64,000 nt of DNA from the NCBI RefSeq assembly GCF_016901695.1, contig NZ_JACJKS010000010.1:1-64000 (forward strand), written 5' to 3'. This DNA comes from Mordavella massiliensis (GTDB taxonomy: Bacteria; Bacillota; Clostridia; Lachnospirales; Lachnospiraceae). Positions within the stretch are counted from its first letter, which is position 1, and each line of letters starts with the position of its first letter. Positions 53,487 to 61,713 of this stretch are shown piece after piece. Made by a program: the position numbers and the translations under genes. The notes under the pieces were generated by a model. It saw nothing but the letters and a program-made list of their open reading frames with translations, made no database searches and was not told the DNA's origin.

Positions 53487-54642
53487 GGAAAACCATAGCC
53501 ATTTGCTCTAATACCTTTTTCAGAGACTCTCTCTGACAGGCAACATTAAAGCGGACATACTGGCTGCCTCCTGTCCCAAACTCTCTGCCATCACTCAATG
53601 CCAGGTGGCAGCGCTGTATCCAGAATTTTTCAAGTTCCTCATCGTCTAAATCCATAGAATGACAATCCACCCACATAAGGTAAGTAGCCTCCGAGGGGAC
53701 TACCCGCAGAACAGGTATATTAGCCGAAATAAAGTCCGTAAAAATACGGCGGTTTTCGCCAAGGTAATCAAGCAGTTCATTCAGCCACTGTTCGCTTTCC
53801 AGGTAAGCCCCAACTGTAACTGCTTCCGCAAAGCTATGTTCAAACGGATACGACATGGCTTTCATTTTCTTCTGCACATCTGAGCGGATACAGGGATCTT
53901 CGATAATCATACTGGCTGTCTGCATCCCTGCAACATTAAAAGATTTCCCCGGAGACACAAAAGTGATAACCTTCACATCTTCTCTTCTATTCTGACATGC
54001 TGTCATACAATGTTCTCCCTCAAACACAAGGTCAAAATGTACCTCGTCAGAAAATAGCAAAAGATGGTGACGCCGACAGAAATCTATAATCTCTCCCAGC
54101 TCTTTTTTCGTCCAGACTCTCCCTGTGGGATTATGAGGACTGCATAGCAGAAATGCTTTTGTTCTATCGGATACCGCTCTCTCCATTCTTTCCATATCAA
54201 AAGTCATCTTTCCCGCTTTTTCTACCAGAGGGATCTCAAGCGTTTTTCGCCCACATCCTTGAATAGTCTGAAAAAAGTTCCCATATATGGGCGGATTGAT
54301 AAGAATTTCATCCCCTTCTTTTGTAAGAGCCTGCAGAGCAGCACTCAGACCAGTCATCACAGAAGAGCAGTATACAACCCACCCTTCGTCAATCTGATAA
54401 CCATGTCTCTTTCCAAGCCAGTGCTTTACAGCCTTTCCATACTTATCTGACAGAAGCTCATACCCAAATATTCCCTGTTCCGCCCTCTCAAGTATCCTTC
54501 TTTTAACAGCAGGCGCAGTCTCAAATTCCATATCCGCAACCCACATCGGATACAATTCCTCATCTCCGTATAGATTTTTCAGCGCTTTCCATTTAAAAGC
54601 ATTTGTCTTTTTTCTGTCTGTACTTTTATCAAAATCATACAT
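53458..54642 (-). CDS. PatB/MalY-family C-S lyase (cystathionine beta-lyase type)
   Basis: PLP enzyme of 394 residues: YPMWVADMEFETAPAV is a MalY/PatB hallmark, with CSPHNPTGRVW and the Schiff-base lysine in VSPGKSFNVAG. It would split C-S bonds of cystathionine or S-substituted cysteines to pyruvate, ammonia and a thiol. Start 54642 (MYDFDKSTDRKK) has GGGAG upstream; the open frame extends 47 codons further but overlaps the ATPase gene. The setting between an amino-acid importer and a deacylase fits catabolism of cysteine conjugates. Confidence 0.88.
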   Translation of the reverse strand: MYDFDKSTDRKKTNAFKWKALKNLYGDEELYPMWVADMEFETAPAVKRRILERAEQGIFGYELLSDKYGKAVKHWLGKRHGYQIDEGWVVYCSSVMTGLSAALQALTKEGDEILINPPIYGNFFQTIQGCGRKTLEIPLVEKAGKMTFDMERMERAVSDRTKAFLLCSPHNPTGRVWTKKELGEIIDFCRRHHLLLFSDEVHFDLVFEGEHCMTACQNRREDVKVITFVSPGKSFNVAGMQTASMIIEDPCIRSDVQKKMKAMSYPFEHSFAEAVTVGAYLESEQWLNELLDYLGENRRIFTDFISANIPVLRVVPSEATYLMWVDCHSMDLDDEELEKFWIQRCHLALSDGREFGTGGSQYVRFNVACQRESLKKVLEQMAMVFHESGYGEEV

Positions 54643-54667
54643 AGCCGGTTCTCCCGATTTTATCGTT

Positions 54668-55402
54668 TTATTCCATATTTGTCTGAATAAACTGTCGCGT
54701 CCTTTCTTTCTGTGGATTAGAAAAGATCTTTTCAGGCGGCGCCTGTTCCACAATATGACCTCCTTCCATAAAAACAATTTCATCTGCTACACTTCTTGCA
54801 AATTTCATTTCATGTGTCACGATCAGCATCGTTGTATGCTGCCTTGCCAGTTCTCTAATCACATCCAATACTTCATTTACAAGCTCTGGATCCAACGCTG
54901 AAGTCGGCTCATCAAACAATATAATATCCGGGTTTACAGCCATCGCCCTGGCTATTCCTACTCTCTGCTTTTCTCCTCCCGAGAGTGTTTCCGGGTAGGC
55001 ATCCTTTTTTTCCAACATTCCCACTTTTGCCAGAAGTTCCACCCCTGTTCTCTCCGCTTCCTCCCGTTTTATCTTTTTCACAAGTATCAGTGGCGTTGTG
55101 ATATTTTGCAGGGCAGTTTTATTTCTGTATAAATTAGAATTCTGAAAAACCATAGATGTTCTTGATCTCAGCGTCTGTATATCCTGTTTTGAGATAGCAG
55201 AAAAATCTGCTTCAAATCCTTCAAGCCGTATATGGCCTTCCTCCGGCTTTTCCAGTACATTGATGCACCTTAGAAGTGTAGATTTACCGGTTCCTGACGG
55301 TCCGATCACCACCACTACTTTTCCCTTTTCTATCTTCAGGTCTATATGGTCCAGCACCTGTTGATCGCCAAATTTTTTGCATAGCCCTTTAATTTCTATC
55401 AT
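54668..55402 (-). CDS. Polar amino acid ABC transporter ATPase
   Basis: ATPase of 244 residues of the GlnQ type: Walker A GPSGTGKST (34-42), signature LSGGE (140-144), Walker B IILFDE (160-165), and His in VTHEM. It partners the permease gene, from which it is separated by 65 bp containing an intrinsic terminator, so its expression may be lower than that of the binding protein. Confidence 0.93.
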   Translation of the reverse strand: MIEIKGLCKKFGDQQVLDHIDLKIEKGKVVVVIGPSGTGKSTLLRCINVLEKPEEGHIRLEGFEADFSAISKQDIQTLRSRTSMVFQNSNLYRNKTALQNITTPLILVKKIKREEAERTGVELLAKVGMLEKKDAYPETLSGGEKQRVGIARAMAVNPDIILFDEPTSALDPELVNEVLDVIRELARQHTTMLIVTHEMKFARSVADEIVFMEGGHIVEQAPPEKIFSNPQKERTRQFIQTNME

Positions 55403-55435
55403 ATTTTACTCCTAATATCATTTTTAGATTTTTTA

Positions 55436-55462
55436 GAAAAAGATGCCGCACAAGCGGCATCT
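55436..55462 (-). terminator. Intra-operon intrinsic terminator
   Basis: Minus-strand stem AGATGCCGC/GCGGCATCT (55462-55454 and 55449-55441), 4-nt loop, then TTTTTCT (55440-55434). It lies between the permease and ATPase genes of the amino-acid importer. Confidence 0.8.
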
Positions 55463-55467
55463 GAAAA

Positions 55468-56160
55468 TCATTTCCGATAGGCAGCACTCACCTTTTTCTC
55501 TATCTTCTTTTGGATTTTGCCCAGAATAATCGCTAAAATCCAATAAAATGCTGCCGCAATAATATAGGTCTCAAAGGTTTTATAGTAGGTGGCAGCCGTC
55601 AACTGTGCCTCCCCCATAATATCCTGTATCCCTATCGTCATACCAAGGGATGACATCTTAATAATATCCATACAGGAGTTTGTTATAGGTGGTATAGCTG
55701 CCACAGCCGCCTGCGGAAGTACAATTTGAGTCATCATCTGATATCGTGTCATACCAAATGCCAGACTGGCTTCGTACTGTCCTTGATCCACGCTGTCAAT
55801 AGCCCCTCTGATTGCCTCCGAAATATAGGCTGCACTATTCAGCGCAAGGCATACGATCAAAGCCACCGCTTTCGGGCATTGTTTCATAACATCAAATACC
55901 ATCGGAAGTCCATAGTAAAACAGGAAGAGCTGTATCAGCAGAGGAGTTCCTCGAAAGTACGAAATGTATAATCTTACCAGCCACGCAAATCCTTTTACCC
56001 TAAAGTGCTGAACAACCGCAAGAACAGCTCCCAGAATAACACTGAGCACAAAAGCTGCCGCTGACACATACAGCGTAATCTTCAAACCTTCAACAAGAAG
56101 AGGGGTCAGAATGCGGGCATATGGCAAAAAAGTTTCTGTAATATATTCCATTCTCCGCAC
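55468..56160 (-). CDS. Polar amino acid ABC transporter permease
   Basis: Membrane permease of 230 residues (HisM/GlnP family) with about five helices. SYFRGTPLLIQLFLFYYGLP and EAIRGAIDSVDQGQYEASLAFGMTRYQMMTQIVLPQA hold the family signature and the ATPase-contact motif. It starts 1 bp after the binding-protein gene. Confidence 0.93.
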   Translation of the reverse strand: MRRMEYITETFLPYARILTPLLVEGLKITLYVSAAAFVLSVILGAVLAVVQHFRVKGFAWLVRLYISYFRGTPLLIQLFLFYYGLPMVFDVMKQCPKAVALIVCLALNSAAYISEAIRGAIDSVDQGQYEASLAFGMTRYQMMTQIVLPQAAVAAIPPITNSCMDIIKMSSLGMTIGIQDIMGEAQLTAATYYKTFETYIIAAAFYWILAIILGKIQKKIEKKVSAAYRK

Positions 56161-56161
56161 C

Positions 56162-57013
56162 TTATTCCTTTGCTACTGATATATCTTCTCCTATCCATTT
56201 TTCTGATATTTCTGATAATGTTCCATCTTCCCGAAGATCAGCCAGAAACGTATTTACAGCGTCCGCCAGTTCTGTGTTACTCTTATCCATAACAAGGCAT
56301 CCTTCTGAGTACTGGAACGGTTCCAACACTTTTATTTTCAGTTCTTCATTTGATTTCATGGCCATATAGGTCTGAATATCCTGGGCAAGAACAGCGTCGA
56401 TCCTGCCATATACCAGATCAGTCAGCATAGCCTCAAGTGTAGCGGAAGTATAGGTCTCAAATGTAACGTCTCCATCCGGATACATTTCCTCAACAATCTG
56501 CTGCATATTGTTTCCGGATCCGGTTCCCACCACCTTTCCTGATAGATCCTCCACACTTTTGATCTCATCATTGTCTTCAGCCACTACCACCGTAGAGCCA
56601 TAATAAGACACAGGGTCTGAAAAGATAAAGCTCTCTTCTCTTTCTTCAGTCGGAGACATCTGTGCCGCTACTACATCTGCCTTCCCCGACTGCAAAAGCC
56701 CAAGAAGGCCACTGAAATCTGTATACTCCCACTCCACTTCAATTCCGGTACGCTCTTCAAATTCTTTCCAGATATCTACATCATACCCCTTCAGTTCTCC
56801 GTCTTCCTCATATTCGAAAGGTTCATATCCCGGAGAAGTAGCTACTACAATCTTGTCCATATCAAGCCCATACGTATTTGTACCTTCTTCTCCTTCTGTC
56901 TCAGACGCATCTGTTTCCGCTGCATCTGTCTCTTCTGTGTTTCCACTGCACCCTGCCATTACTGTAACGCCCATAGTCAGACACAGCATAATGCTTAACA
57001 TTCTCTTTTTCAT
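56162..57013 (-). CDS. Amino-acid-binding lipoprotein
   Basis: Lipoprotein of 283 residues; lipobox MAGC with Cys22, then an acidic Thr/Glu linker to about residue 48. The type II binding fold is clear: ATSPGYEPFEYEEDGELKGYDVDIWKEF, YTDFSGLLGLLQSGKADVVAAQMSPTEERE and GTGSGNNMQQIVEE. Ligand is a polar amino acid; cystine or a cysteine derivative is inferred from the lyase downstream. An insertion sequence ends 23 bp before the ATG and separates the gene from its original upstream region. Confidence 0.92.
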   Translation of the reverse strand: MKKRMLSIMLCLTMGVTVMAGCSGNTEETDAAETDASETEGEEGTNTYGLDMDKIVVATSPGYEPFEYEEDGELKGYDVDIWKEFEERTGIEVEWEYTDFSGLLGLLQSGKADVVAAQMSPTEEREESFIFSDPVSYYGSTVVVAEDNDEIKSVEDLSGKVVGTGSGNNMQQIVEEMYPDGDVTFETYTSATLEAMLTDLVYGRIDAVLAQDIQTYMAMKSNEELKIKVLEPFQYSEGCLVMDKSNTELADAVNTFLADLREDGTLSEISEKWIGEDISVAKE

Positions 57014-57028
57014 TTGTTTTCCTCCTCA

Positions 57029-57036
57029 GCTTTTTA
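57029..57036. repeat. Target-site duplication, left copy
   Basis: GCTTTTTA directly outside the left inverted repeat, identical to 58919-58926. Confidence 0.9.
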
Positions 57037-57180
57037 GGTAGTGTCAAAAACTACCATGCTTTTTATTGGTTAAAGTTACGTTTTACCTTGATCTTTTGGA
57101 GGTTTGCAAATAAAAAGAGCATTGACCTCCCTTTTCGTGTATAATGTCATCGACCAAAACAACATCCCCGAAAGGAGCCA

Positions 57181-58653
57181 ATGCTCATGGACATTATACT
57201 TTATCTTCTCACCATCATTCAATACCTTTATCAGATGAATTGCTGGTTATTTAATTTTATCTGCAGATACATCCCACTCAAACAGTGGGCGTTTGATGAC
57301 TCCCATTCCCCGAAATACCAGAAGTTCAAGATTGATGAACTTCCAAGGGTCCAGTTCCACCAGCATGACTGGCACTGGCAACTCCTCATCCCTTACTTCA
57401 AGCATCGCTATGATCAAGATATCAGGCCCATCGTCAGGCGCAAACCCTGTGACATCCCCGATGACTTCTGTTGCCCTTCCTGCGGTGCTCCCAAACCTTA
57501 TCTCTACCGCAACAACGGCAAAGCAGGGTAGCTTAGCTGTAAGGTCTGTAGTACGAACTTCTCTCCCGGAGAAAACCGTTTCTCCAAGCAGTTTACCCTT
57601 CGCTGCCCTCACTGCGGCAATTCTCTTGTGGCTAAGAAGGAACGGAAACACTTCATCCTCCATAAATGTGTAAATCCTCACTGCCCTTACTATCTCCACA
57701 ATCTGAAGAAGGTTGACAAAAAGAATCTGGAGGAGGACTACGGAAAGAATAAATACAAGCTCCATTACATCTACCGCCAGTTTACGATAGATTTTTTTCG
57801 CATGGACTTAAACTCTCTCCCCAAAGGTGCCTCTTCCCTCAGATTCAGCAAATATAACGCCCATGTCATGTCCCTGTGCCTGACCCTCCGCGTAAATCTC
57901 GGCCTTTCGCTCAGAAAGACTTCCCAGGCTCTTAAAGACCTGTATAACATCAACATCTCCCACCAGCAGATCGCCAACTACTGCAAAACCGCCGCCGTCT
58001 GCGTGAAACCCTTTGTAGACCTGTACCCTTACGCAAAAGGATCCGTCTTTACTGCTGACGAGACCTACATCAAGGTACGGGGCATCAAGACCTATGTCTG
58101 GCTTATCATGAATGCTGCTACTCGCTCCATCATCGGCTATCAGGTCTCTGACAACCGTGGAGTCGGCCCCTGCATCCTTGCCATGCGCATGGCCTTCCAG
58201 GGCTTAAAAAAGCTTCCGGAAAACTTTAAATTCATTGCAGATGGCTACAGCGCCTATCCCCTTGCCGCTATGGAGTTCGCAAAAAAGTTTGGGGAAGCGT
58301 TTACTTTCCAGATCACCCAGGTGATCGGCCTTACCAACGATGATGCCGTCTCCACGGATCACCGTCCCTTCAAGCAGATGATCGAACGGCTCAACCGTAC
58401 TTATAAGGCTTCTTACCGTAAGACAAACGGCTTTGACAGCATCAATGGCGCAGGCTATGATCTTGCTCTCTGGGTAGCTTACTACAACTTTCTCAGGCCG
58501 CATAAACATAAGGGCTACCAGGTCCTCAACAAAGTAGGACACTTAGAGAGTGCCGAAAATATGCCCGGCAAGTGGCAGCTTCTCATCTTCCTTGGCCAGC
58601 AGACAATCCTGCAGATGCAAAAGTCAGGGAGCGGAGATACAGTCTGTTCCTAG
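57181..58653 (+). pseudogene. IS transposase with in-frame amber stop
   Basis: One frame of 490 codons interrupted by TAG at 57529-57531. Residues 1-116 have a helical start and CPSCGAP; the rest has CKVC, CPHCGNS and CVNPHC-like Cys pairs, then the DDE domain: ADETYIKVRG (first Asp), FIADGYSAY (second Asp) and FKQMIERLNRTYKASYR (Glu). All catalytic residues are intact. The stop may be a nonsense mutation (for example from CAG), or be suppressed. The second part could start at ATG 57628 but would lack the N-terminal finger. Good AAAGGAG site at the first ATG. Confidence 0.85.
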
Positions 58654-58696
58654 ATCCGGAGCCGGAGATAACAACTCAGCCATCCCGGAGGGATTT

Positions 58697-58820
58697 ACCC
58701 TTGATGGCACACAAAAGCAATGCTACAATGCTGTGGCCCAGACGGAGAAATCAGCCTGTTCCTGAGTCCTCCGCCGTCGATAAGGCGTTCAGAGCATTGC
58801 TTTTGTGTGCTGTCAAGGGT
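58697..58820. repeat. 28-bp near-perfect inverted repeat inside the IS
   Basis: Arms 58697-58724 and 58793-58820 match with two differences around a 68-nt centre. It lies between the transposase stop and the right terminal repeat and could be a transcription barrier, an RNA element or a remnant of another element. Confidence 0.8.
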
Positions 58821-58918
58821 GGCGTGAGCTGCCATCAAACTTCATATCTGCGATTTTCAAGGTTCAATCGGAACCTATTTTTTAGGCTTCGCTTTTTCAT
58901 AACTTATTTGACACTACC

Positions 58919-58926
58919 GCTTTTTA
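58919..58926. repeat. Target-site duplication, right copy
   Basis: GCTTTTTA, identical to 57029-57036. The rest of 58927-59028 is AT-rich and holds no gene I can support. Confidence 0.9.
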
Positions 58927-59028
58927 TATTTAGCATAAAAAAAGTCTAACATTTTACCTTCCCCTCCGCAAATTAATAATTTCTATATGCTCATTCACAT
59001 CATCTATATACAATTTTCATATATAACA

Positions 59029-59071
59029 AAAGATGACTTTCCTGTTAGTATTGACACGGAAAATCATCTTT
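59029..59071 (-). terminator. Terminator after the argD-like gene
   Basis: Minus-strand stem AAAGATGATTTTCC/GGAAAGTCATCTTT (59071-59058 and 59042-59029, one mismatch) followed by TG and an AT-rich stretch; 60 bp past the argD stop. Confidence 0.6.
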
Positions 59072-59130
59072 CTTCTTATCTCTACATATAACCTTTACAT
59101 TTTTGAATTTTAAATTCTTTAATCTTTGCT

Positions 59131-60360
59131 CTACGCCGCCTGCATGGCCTGCGCCGCCTCCAAGACAGCGCCCCGCATCCTCTCCACAAGCAGGTCCACA
59201 TCCTTCTTTGTGGCGATCAGGGGCGGGATCATACGGTTGATGCTGTCGCCGATGGCTGTGATCAGCGCATGTCTTTTGAAGGTACCCCATTTCACTTCCA
59301 TGGCGATGGGGATGTCATACTCAACGCCCACCAGCAGGCCCCGTCCTCTCACCTCTTTTACATGGGGCAGCGTCCGAAGCTGTTCCATCAGATAGGCGCC
59401 CACCTCCTCTGCATTCTCAGAGAGGTGCCGGTCCAGGATCTCCGAGATGGAGGCAAGGGCGGAAGCACAGGCGATAGGGCTGCCGCCGTAGGTGGAGCCG
59501 TGGGTTCCGCTTCCCAGGGCCTCAGCCACTTCTTTTCTGGCACAACATGCTCCGATGGGCATTCCCCCGCCCATGGCCTTTGCCATGGAGACCGCGTCCG
59601 GCTTCACGCCGTATCCCATGTAGGCCATGGGGGCTCCTGTCCTTCCCCATCCTGTCTGGACTTCGTCCAGGAGAAGGAGCAGATGATGGTCATCGCAGAG
59701 TTTCCGCAGTCCTTCCATGAATTCCTGGGTGGCCGGGTGCACGCCTCCCTCACCCTGCACAGGCTCTATCATAATGGCGATGGTATTTTCTGTGATCTTG
59801 GAGGCAAAATCTTCCAGATCGTTGAACCTGGCATAGACAAATCCGGGAACCATGGACCCGAATCCTTCCTGGATGGCTGTCTCCGGCTGGCCTGTGGCAG
59901 CCATGGAGCCAAATGTCCTTCCGTGGAATCCATGTTCCGCTGTGATGATCTGATACTTCTTTGGGCCATAATGGTCGGTTCCATACTTTCTGGCCATCTT
60001 GATCATGCACTCGTTTGCCTCTGTGCCGGAATTCTGGTAAAAGATCTTATCCATACCGATGGTATCACAGATTTTCTTTGCAAGGAGCGCCTGGGGGATC
60101 GTATAAGGATAGTTAAATGTGTGGATAATGTCGTCCGCCTGCTCCTTGATGGCTGCCACCACCTTCTCATTTCTGTTGCCGGGGCTGTTGACCGCCACGC
60201 CGCCGTAGAAATCGAGATAGGCCTCCCCCTTCTCGTCATACAGGTACATTCCCTCTGCCCTCTCAGCCACAAAATCAAATCTGGGATAGGTCTCCACCAT
60301 ATACTTTCTCACCATTGCTTTCAGCTCTTTTGCTGTCATTCCGGTATCTTTCAGTTTCAT
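59131..60360 (-). CDS. argD: Class III aminotransferase (acetylornithine aminotransferase-like)
   Basis: PLP enzyme of 409 residues, start 60360 (MKLKDTGMTAKEL) with AAGGAAGG upstream. Motifs: FYQNSGTEANECMIKMAR (PLP phosphate loop), EHGFHGRTFGSMAATGQ, LLLDEVQTGWGRTG (conserved Asp), then VSMAKAMGGGMPIGA with the Schiff-base Lys. This fits acetylornithine aminotransferase, but ornithine or 4-aminobutyrate aminotransferases are close relatives and no other arginine gene is nearby. It has a consensus promoter followed at once by an intrinsic terminator, so attenuation is likely. Confidence 0.85.
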   Translation of the reverse strand: MKLKDTGMTAKELKAMVRKYMVETYPRFDFVAERAEGMYLYDEKGEAYLDFYGGVAVNSPGNRNEKVVAAIKEQADDIIHTFNYPYTIPQALLAKKICDTIGMDKIFYQNSGTEANECMIKMARKYGTDHYGPKKYQIITAEHGFHGRTFGSMAATGQPETAIQEGFGSMVPGFVYARFNDLEDFASKITENTIAIMIEPVQGEGGVHPATQEFMEGLRKLCDDHHLLLLLDEVQTGWGRTGAPMAYMGYGVKPDAVSMAKAMGGGMPIGACCARKEVAEALGSGTHGSTYGGSPIACASALASISEILDRHLSENAEEVGAYLMEQLRTLPHVKEVRGRGLLVGVEYDIPIAMEVKWGTFKRHALITAIGDSINRMIPPLIATKKDVDLLVERMRGAVLEAAQAMQAA

Positions 60361-60394
60361 ACGAAGCGCCTTCCTTTCTATAATGCAGATATAC

Positions 60395-60429
60395 AAAAAA
60401 GGTGCCACACATTTTCATGTGTGACACCT
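60395..60429 (-). terminator. Leader terminator between argD promoter and start
   Basis: Minus-strand stem AGGTGTCACACA/TGTGTGGCACCT (60429-60418 and 60411-60400, one mismatch) with six T (60400-60395). It lies only about 10 nt after the predicted transcription start and 35 bp before the ATG. It could also stop transcripts from the foldase gene upstream. Confidence 0.8.
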
Positions 60430-60445
60430 TTGCCTTACGGGTAAA

Positions 60446-60485
60446 AGTATAGCCCTGTCCTGCGCCTCCGTCAAGAGCGCGCTCT
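60446..60485 (-). promoter_or_regulatory. argD promoter with palindromic operator
   Basis: -35 TTGACG (60474-60469), 17-bp spacer, -10 TATACT (60451-60446). The perfect 12-bp palindrome AGAGCGCGCTCT (60474-60485) touches the -35 box, with an A/T tract behind it, exactly as at ilvE. Confidence 0.8.
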
Positions 60486-60560
60486 GTATTTTTTTACGTA
60501 CAATCCAGTTGCAGGATGACTCCCGGATGGTCTCAGGATGGTCTCAGGGATGTTCCCGGA

Positions 60561-61637
60561 TTACTCCAGGGCGTCCTCGCCCTGCTCCTCCGCCTGGTCG
60601 TCCGTCATGACCTCGTCTGTGTAGGGGGACGCTTCCTCCTGCTTCATGGTCACTGTGAGCGTCGTGAAGTCAATCTTCTTCCACACGCCCTCGTGGACGT
60701 CGATCTTCGCGTCCTCGCGCCACCCGTCAATGGTGTCGTTCACAAGCTGCTGCTGGCGCTCCGACACGATCTCCTGCTTCTTTGTGTCCGTGGCTTCCCG
60801 GTCAAGAAGGCTTGTGAGCCGGGCCACATAGTAGCCGTTGTCGCCCTCCACCAGGCCGGTCGTGCCGCCCTCCTCCAGGGCGTCCGCCGCCTCCACAAGC
60901 TGGGTGGGAAGCGTGGTCGTCTCCGCGTCAAATGTGGCGTCCTGGGACGTCTGGCCCTGCTCGGTGGCGTAGGCCGCGAAATCCGACGCGCCGGCCGCGC
61001 CCTCTGCGAACGCCTCCGCGGTGGTCTTCAGCTCCTCCTTCTCCTCATCCGTCAGGTCCACGGTATTGCCCTCCTCGTCGGTGGTGCTGAAGGCAAATAC
61101 GACGTACTGCATCTTCTTCTGGGCCGCCTCCTCATCGGAGACCTCCGTGTCCGCCTGCGCCTCGATGGCCGCCTGCACCTTGCTCTGGATGGTCAGAAGC
61201 TCCAGCACGCGCTCCACCGTATCCCTGCTGCCGGAGACCTGATCCTTCTCCGTCAGCCCGTTGGCCGCGTCAAACTCCCCCGCAGCCTCCTCGATGGCCG
61301 CCTTCTCCTCGTCCGTCAGGGCGATCTCATAGTCGTCCATGTGCTCTTCCATCAGGTACATATTCTCCAGAGACGTGCGGACCGACTCCTTCACCGTATC
61401 CTGGTACGTCTCCCCGTCCTGGCCCTCGCCGGTCCACATGTCCTCGCCCATGTAGCCCGCGTAGTACGTCTCATACTGGGCCTGCGTATATCTGGCATAG
61501 AAATTCGCCACGTCTCCTGTGATATCCGTGCCGTTCACAGTCACCGCCACATCGCTGTCTTTCACAGTCCCGCATCCCGTCAGCATCCCTGCCGCCAGGA
61601 CACCGGTCAGCAGCAGCATAACCGCTCTCTTTTTCAT
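60561..61637 (-). CDS. prsA: PrsA/SurA-type peptidyl-prolyl isomerase lipoprotein
   Basis: Lipoprotein of 358 residues; lipobox LTGC with Cys22. A SurA-like N-terminal chaperone part (VAVTVNGTDITGDVANFYARYTQAQYETYY) and a central, acidic parvulin-like domain (MQYVVFAFSTTDEEG and GLVEGDNGYYVARL) are visible; the parvulin core is divergent, so isomerase activity is uncertain. The C-terminal tail is acidic. It would assist folding of exported proteins outside the membrane. It lies beside mfd, a common Clostridia arrangement (mfd-prsA-spoVT); here spoVT is about 11 kb away with the island between. Confidence 0.85.
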   Translation of the reverse strand: MKKRAVMLLLTGVLAAGMLTGCGTVKDSDVAVTVNGTDITGDVANFYARYTQAQYETYYAGYMGEDMWTGEGQDGETYQDTVKESVRTSLENMYLMEEHMDDYEIALTDEEKAAIEEAAGEFDAANGLTEKDQVSGSRDTVERVLELLTIQSKVQAAIEAQADTEVSDEEAAQKKMQYVVFAFSTTDEEGNTVDLTDEEKEELKTTAEAFAEGAAGASDFAAYATEQGQTSQDATFDAETTTLPTQLVEAADALEEGGTTGLVEGDNGYYVARLTSLLDREATDTKKQEIVSERQQQLVNDTIDGWREDAKIDVHEGVWKKIDFTTLTVTMKQEEASPYTDEVMTDDQAEEQGEDALE

Positions 61638-61713
61638 TGTAACTGTATCCTCCTATCTCGGTGCTCTTGGGCGCTTCCGCCCGGTGCATCCTCCATATTA
61701 TACCTTTTTTCCC

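Larger units (their letters stand above)
57037..58918 (+). mobile_element. Complete insertion sequence, 1882 bp, with 8-bp target duplication
   Basis: Terminal inverted repeats GGTAGTGTCAAA (57037-57048) and TTTGACACTACC (58907-58918) are perfect over 12 bp. An 8-bp duplication, GCTTTTTA, flanks the element. It carries one transposase frame with zinc-finger motifs and an IS6/IS240-like DDE domain, broken by an amber codon, and a 3' region of about 260 bp with a large hairpin. An 8-bp duplication is usual in IS6, but the terminal sequence is not a typical IS6 end, so the family stays open. Confidence 0.92.

Noticed and set aside
61638-61713. Possible gene in the gap between prsA and mfd
   Set aside because: The short frames there are shadows of the two flanking genes; the gap holds only the prsA ribosome-binding site.
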